From: Opisthorchis felineus
Lineage: Eukaryota > Platyhelminthes > Trematoda > Opisthorchiida > Opisthorchiidae
NCBI GenBank assembly: GCA_004794785.1
Contig: SJOL01009509.1
Coordinates: 17,248-81,247, forward strand
Direction of reading: 5' to 3'
Length of the DNA stretch: 64,000 nt
In this document: in pieces, positions 61,377 to 64,000 of the stretch
Layout: each line of letters opens with the position of its first letter
Position numbering within the stretch: the stretch's first letter is position 1
Translations under genes and position numbers: made by a program
Notes under the pieces: generated by a model
Database searches by the model: none
Told to the model about the DNA's origin: nothing
What the model saw: the letters and a program-made list of their open reading frames with translations, nothing else

Positions 61377-62429
61377 CATTCGAAAATGTTGGTCTACAAA
61401 TTTGTGCCACGTGTGACGGACAGTTTCCCATAGATGCACAGAGGATAGAAAAATTCCCTTGCCCGACTATTATGTGTGAGTATTCCCGCTGTAACTAATT
61501 TCAAAACACTAAAACTGTTTCTTTATTCACTCGGAAGTTTCTCACTGGTAAAGAGCATGGTATTAGCTACAATCTAAAATACCCTGTGACTCTGGTTGCG
61601 ATTTGTACAAAAGCTTTCTATGTCATTGATCGTGATTAGCGCATCTTGAATGGTATCGCTAATGCAAACAAACTACTGTCAGCTGGACCACGATGCACTT
61701 CAGGAATTAAATTGTCATGTTTATGCACCTTAGACGGAGAATCGTAAGGTCCTTTGAAGCATTTCAACCATGGTTGGTTCATTTCGTAGACGAACTGGCA
61801 GAACTGTGAGCCAGTTCTTCTAATGACGCTCGTAGATCAGAGGGAAGCCAAAGTAATCATGTGCTATCGAGGTTCTTACCAGGTGCATGTGATTTTGACT
61901 TCAATCTTGTTTCCTGCGTTGCGCAGTAAGACCGAAAAAATGTTAGGCGCAGTTTCGGCGAATCGACCGGTGAGGGGTTGTTTTTCAGAGATCATTGTGT
62001 GCTGCTGTGGCGCAAATAAACCTTGGAATCGGCATGGTGTTAGCATAGTCTAACAGTCACAAAACGCATGTATCGATACCAAGGCAAGGGGACTGTTACA
62101 CTGCTGGAGATGGTGAACTTGTCCAACATTCAACTGACTCAACACGAAAATGTGTATACACTGGGGTCTGTAGTGTGAGACAGATGTGATTAGTTGAGCG
62201 ACGTTCGGCGGATTTATTGTCAAGCATCCTTTTGCTTTGGAAACAAAAGCCTTGTGAAGTTAGGCGGGTGAAGAGATTTTGAATACTAGGATATTGGAGG
62301 GAAAGATGCGCCTACTTTTTTCAACTATGTCATAAGTTTTGATTTTCAGATGAACCGTTATAAACAAGGGATTCGGGTGAATTTTAGCTGACTCTCACGT
62401 CAACATCAGTGTAACCTGTAAGTGAGTGT

Positions 62430-62575
62430 TCAGTGCAACATAAGTACAATTTGGTGCTCAAACAGAAAATAGGGATATTCGGGAAGTTGACCTATCTGAT
62501 GGGGCCCAAAGTGGACGAAACTTATACAAGAGACTATCCAGAGTTTTCAACGACCTTATGGAAAGTTCTGAAAGC
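62430..62575 (+). repeat. Decayed hammerhead-element 3' end
   Basis: Aligns with the right half of 28126-28378: CCTATCTGATGGGGCCC, GTGGACGAAACTTATAC, then GAGTTTTCAACGACCTTATG. The core reads CTGATGG. An open frame across it (62433-62660) is a by-product. Confidence 0.6.
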
Positions 62576-63195
62576 AACCTTATTTACAGGCCCATTACAA
62601 ACTGTGAATAAAAGGTTGATGGCTCTTTGTACTGTAGAAAACTGCTGGATCAACGGTTAATTCTCAAGGTTTACCAAAAAATGAAACGTTACATCACAAA
62701 CCAACACATAAAAGCCTTATGCAGTTCGCACCGTGTTTCTGTAAAATTAGCTCAAAAAATAACTTCTTGTTACCGAGAAATCTCGACGAAAGCAGACTAG
62801 CTGTGCTCACCACAACTTAGCCTATCAGAGTTTTGCTGCTGAAGATTGTTGGGGTAAAGGACCACTAGAAAAAGTGGACTAAAAAATAACAAATCTCCCG
62901 CTGCACAAATTAAGCGGGTTGAACAAATATGCCTGTGGTTATACCACTTTTTTGCGTAAACCGATGCCTACCTCCCGAACAGCATAACATTTTAGTCTAC
63001 AAGATCTGGTGTTGAATGCGTAAGGCAGCTTGATTACCAGGTTCACCTGAGATATGTAATCGAGCCAATATTTTTGAGCCTATTTCCCAGTCTGTCAACT
63101 TCGCGTCTTGTATGGATGTAGGTATCTATGCCTGGTGGTTTTTACTTGTTCTGAAACTATTGATTGCTTGGGTTTCAATCGATGGGTGTTTCTCG

Positions 63196-63402
63196 TCATC
63201 ATCATCATCATCCTCATCATCATCGTCTGTCAAATGTAACACCTTTTGCCTCCTAGCTGCCACGCTATCCGAAGAAAGCACTAGGGCTGAAATGATTTCA
63301 GGTTGTTCAAGCCTAGACAGGAGCAGTCTAGATGACAGGGTTTGGTTCTGTCCAGTAAGTTCGTGCCTTAACCACTGTGCTGTCTCGAGCTGAGTGTTCT
63401 TC
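63196..63402 (-). mobile_element. tRNA-like SINE, family 2, with trinucleotide tail
   Basis: Minus strand: CAGCACAGTGGTTAAGGC (A box), then CTGTCTAGGCTTGAACAACC, TTTCAGCCCTAGTGC, GTGGCAGCTAGGAGG and AAAAGGTGTTACATTTG, followed by a GAT/ATG repeat tail (63196-63228). The B-box region is decayed. Confidence 0.75.
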
Positions 63403-64000
63403 AGTAGAATATTGAGCCTGGGCCGGGTTTTACAATGAACGAGTCACCAAACGTATTGGCAGAAGAATGTGAAAGAACGTACGAGGAGTTTGAGTGTTGT
63501 TGGTGAAGTTCGCCTTCCAAGATTGGGTTTCCGTAGCCTATCGCGGTGCTTATCCGGAGATATTGCAAGAAACGGTGGTTGATCGATGTCAGTGGCATTC
63601 ACACTATCAGTTTCGCTCCAGGTTGTCTGACTGGGCGCTTGGAGATGTAGGCATTTCAGAATGCCTGCGTTAGGTCAGTGTCAGGTCCCTCCCTCACCCA
63701 CTCTTTCCTCTTTTTTCCACTTTATGGCGTTGAATTTAATTACATATACGATGTGGCTGCACAGCAGTGGAGCGTCAGTGTCACATTGATGTTGATCTCT
63801 CTGGTGGTGATGGGGCCACGACAATTTAGTCAGGGCATGGGGTAGATTATGTGGATTTTGGCTATATTAATGCTTTGTACTTTAGACCCAAACCAATTCG
63901 GTTGGTGATCGTAGACCGCCACTTTTCAGCCTAGCTGATCTAGAACCGCTGTCCACAGGCTTGACATTTTAGTCTCTCTACTCAACACACACTGTTGGGC

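Larger units (their letters stand above)
61400..64000. other. Right end, no recognised gene
   Basis: Contains the decayed hammerhead element (62430-62575) and the family-2 SINE. A short segment at 61816-61880 (LLMTLVDQREAKVIMCYRGS) is followed by CCAG then GTGCATG and could be an exon, but nothing else supports it. Confidence 0.35.

Noticed and set aside
63112..63393. Frame with a serine run
   Set aside because: The serines come from the TCA repeat tail of a SINE.

Overview
This window looks like a piece of a large, repeat-rich flatworm genome, most likely a digenean trematode. The evidence is intron-rich genes, two micro-introns of 34 and 36 nt (short introns of this class are well known in schistosomes and related flukes), Penelope-like, Ty3/gypsy and non-LTR element remnants, and tRNA-like SINEs carrying hammerhead-type sequence. 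Species cannot be told from the sequence. No bacterial-type operon, CRISPR array, intact tRNA or rRNA was seen.

Minus strand, 33959 down to 6267: one gene for a Kelch-like (KLHL) BTB-BACK-Kelch protein. I could join seven exons with GT/AG borders and fully consistent phases, from the BTB domain to the stop codon (545 residues). The N-terminal exon or exons were not found. Introns range from 292 nt to 7.5 kb and hold most of the repeats in the left half.

Plus strand, about 41.4 to 60.6 kb: short exon-like segments with compatible phases, including the two micro-introns, suggest a second multi-exon gene whose product I do not recognise. Its presumed large intron (44.2-55.2 kb) contains a broken Ty3/gypsy element (45.9-48.8 kb, minus strand, RT catalytic block deleted) and a 1.15 kb gypsy deletion derivative with two LTRs (50.76-51.91 kb). 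A 5'-truncated Penelope-like element (34.5-35.6 kb, plus strand) lies just upstream of the first KLHL exon found. A non-LTR reverse transcriptase remnant lies at 29.5-30.3 kb.

The most interesting layer is a set of self-cleaving RNA motifs. Two hammerhead ribozymes with a complete conserved core, stems I and II, and a very short stem III are present: 58535-58579 (minus strand, at the end of a tRNA-like SINE) and 28294-28334 (plus strand, inside a 253-bp foldback element whose 73-bp arms differ at only five positions). Several decayed relatives are scattered through the window. The foldback arms meet the ribozyme exactly at stem II, and a 30-bp piece of the same element sits at the gag/integrase deletion junction of the small gypsy element.

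Other repeats: a 24-bp minisatellite with eight units inside a 1.5 kb element bounded by LTR-like direct repeats (9799-11298), a second tRNA-like SINE family with three copies, a 445-bp foldback element at 60.9-61.4 kb, and several short perfect hairpins.
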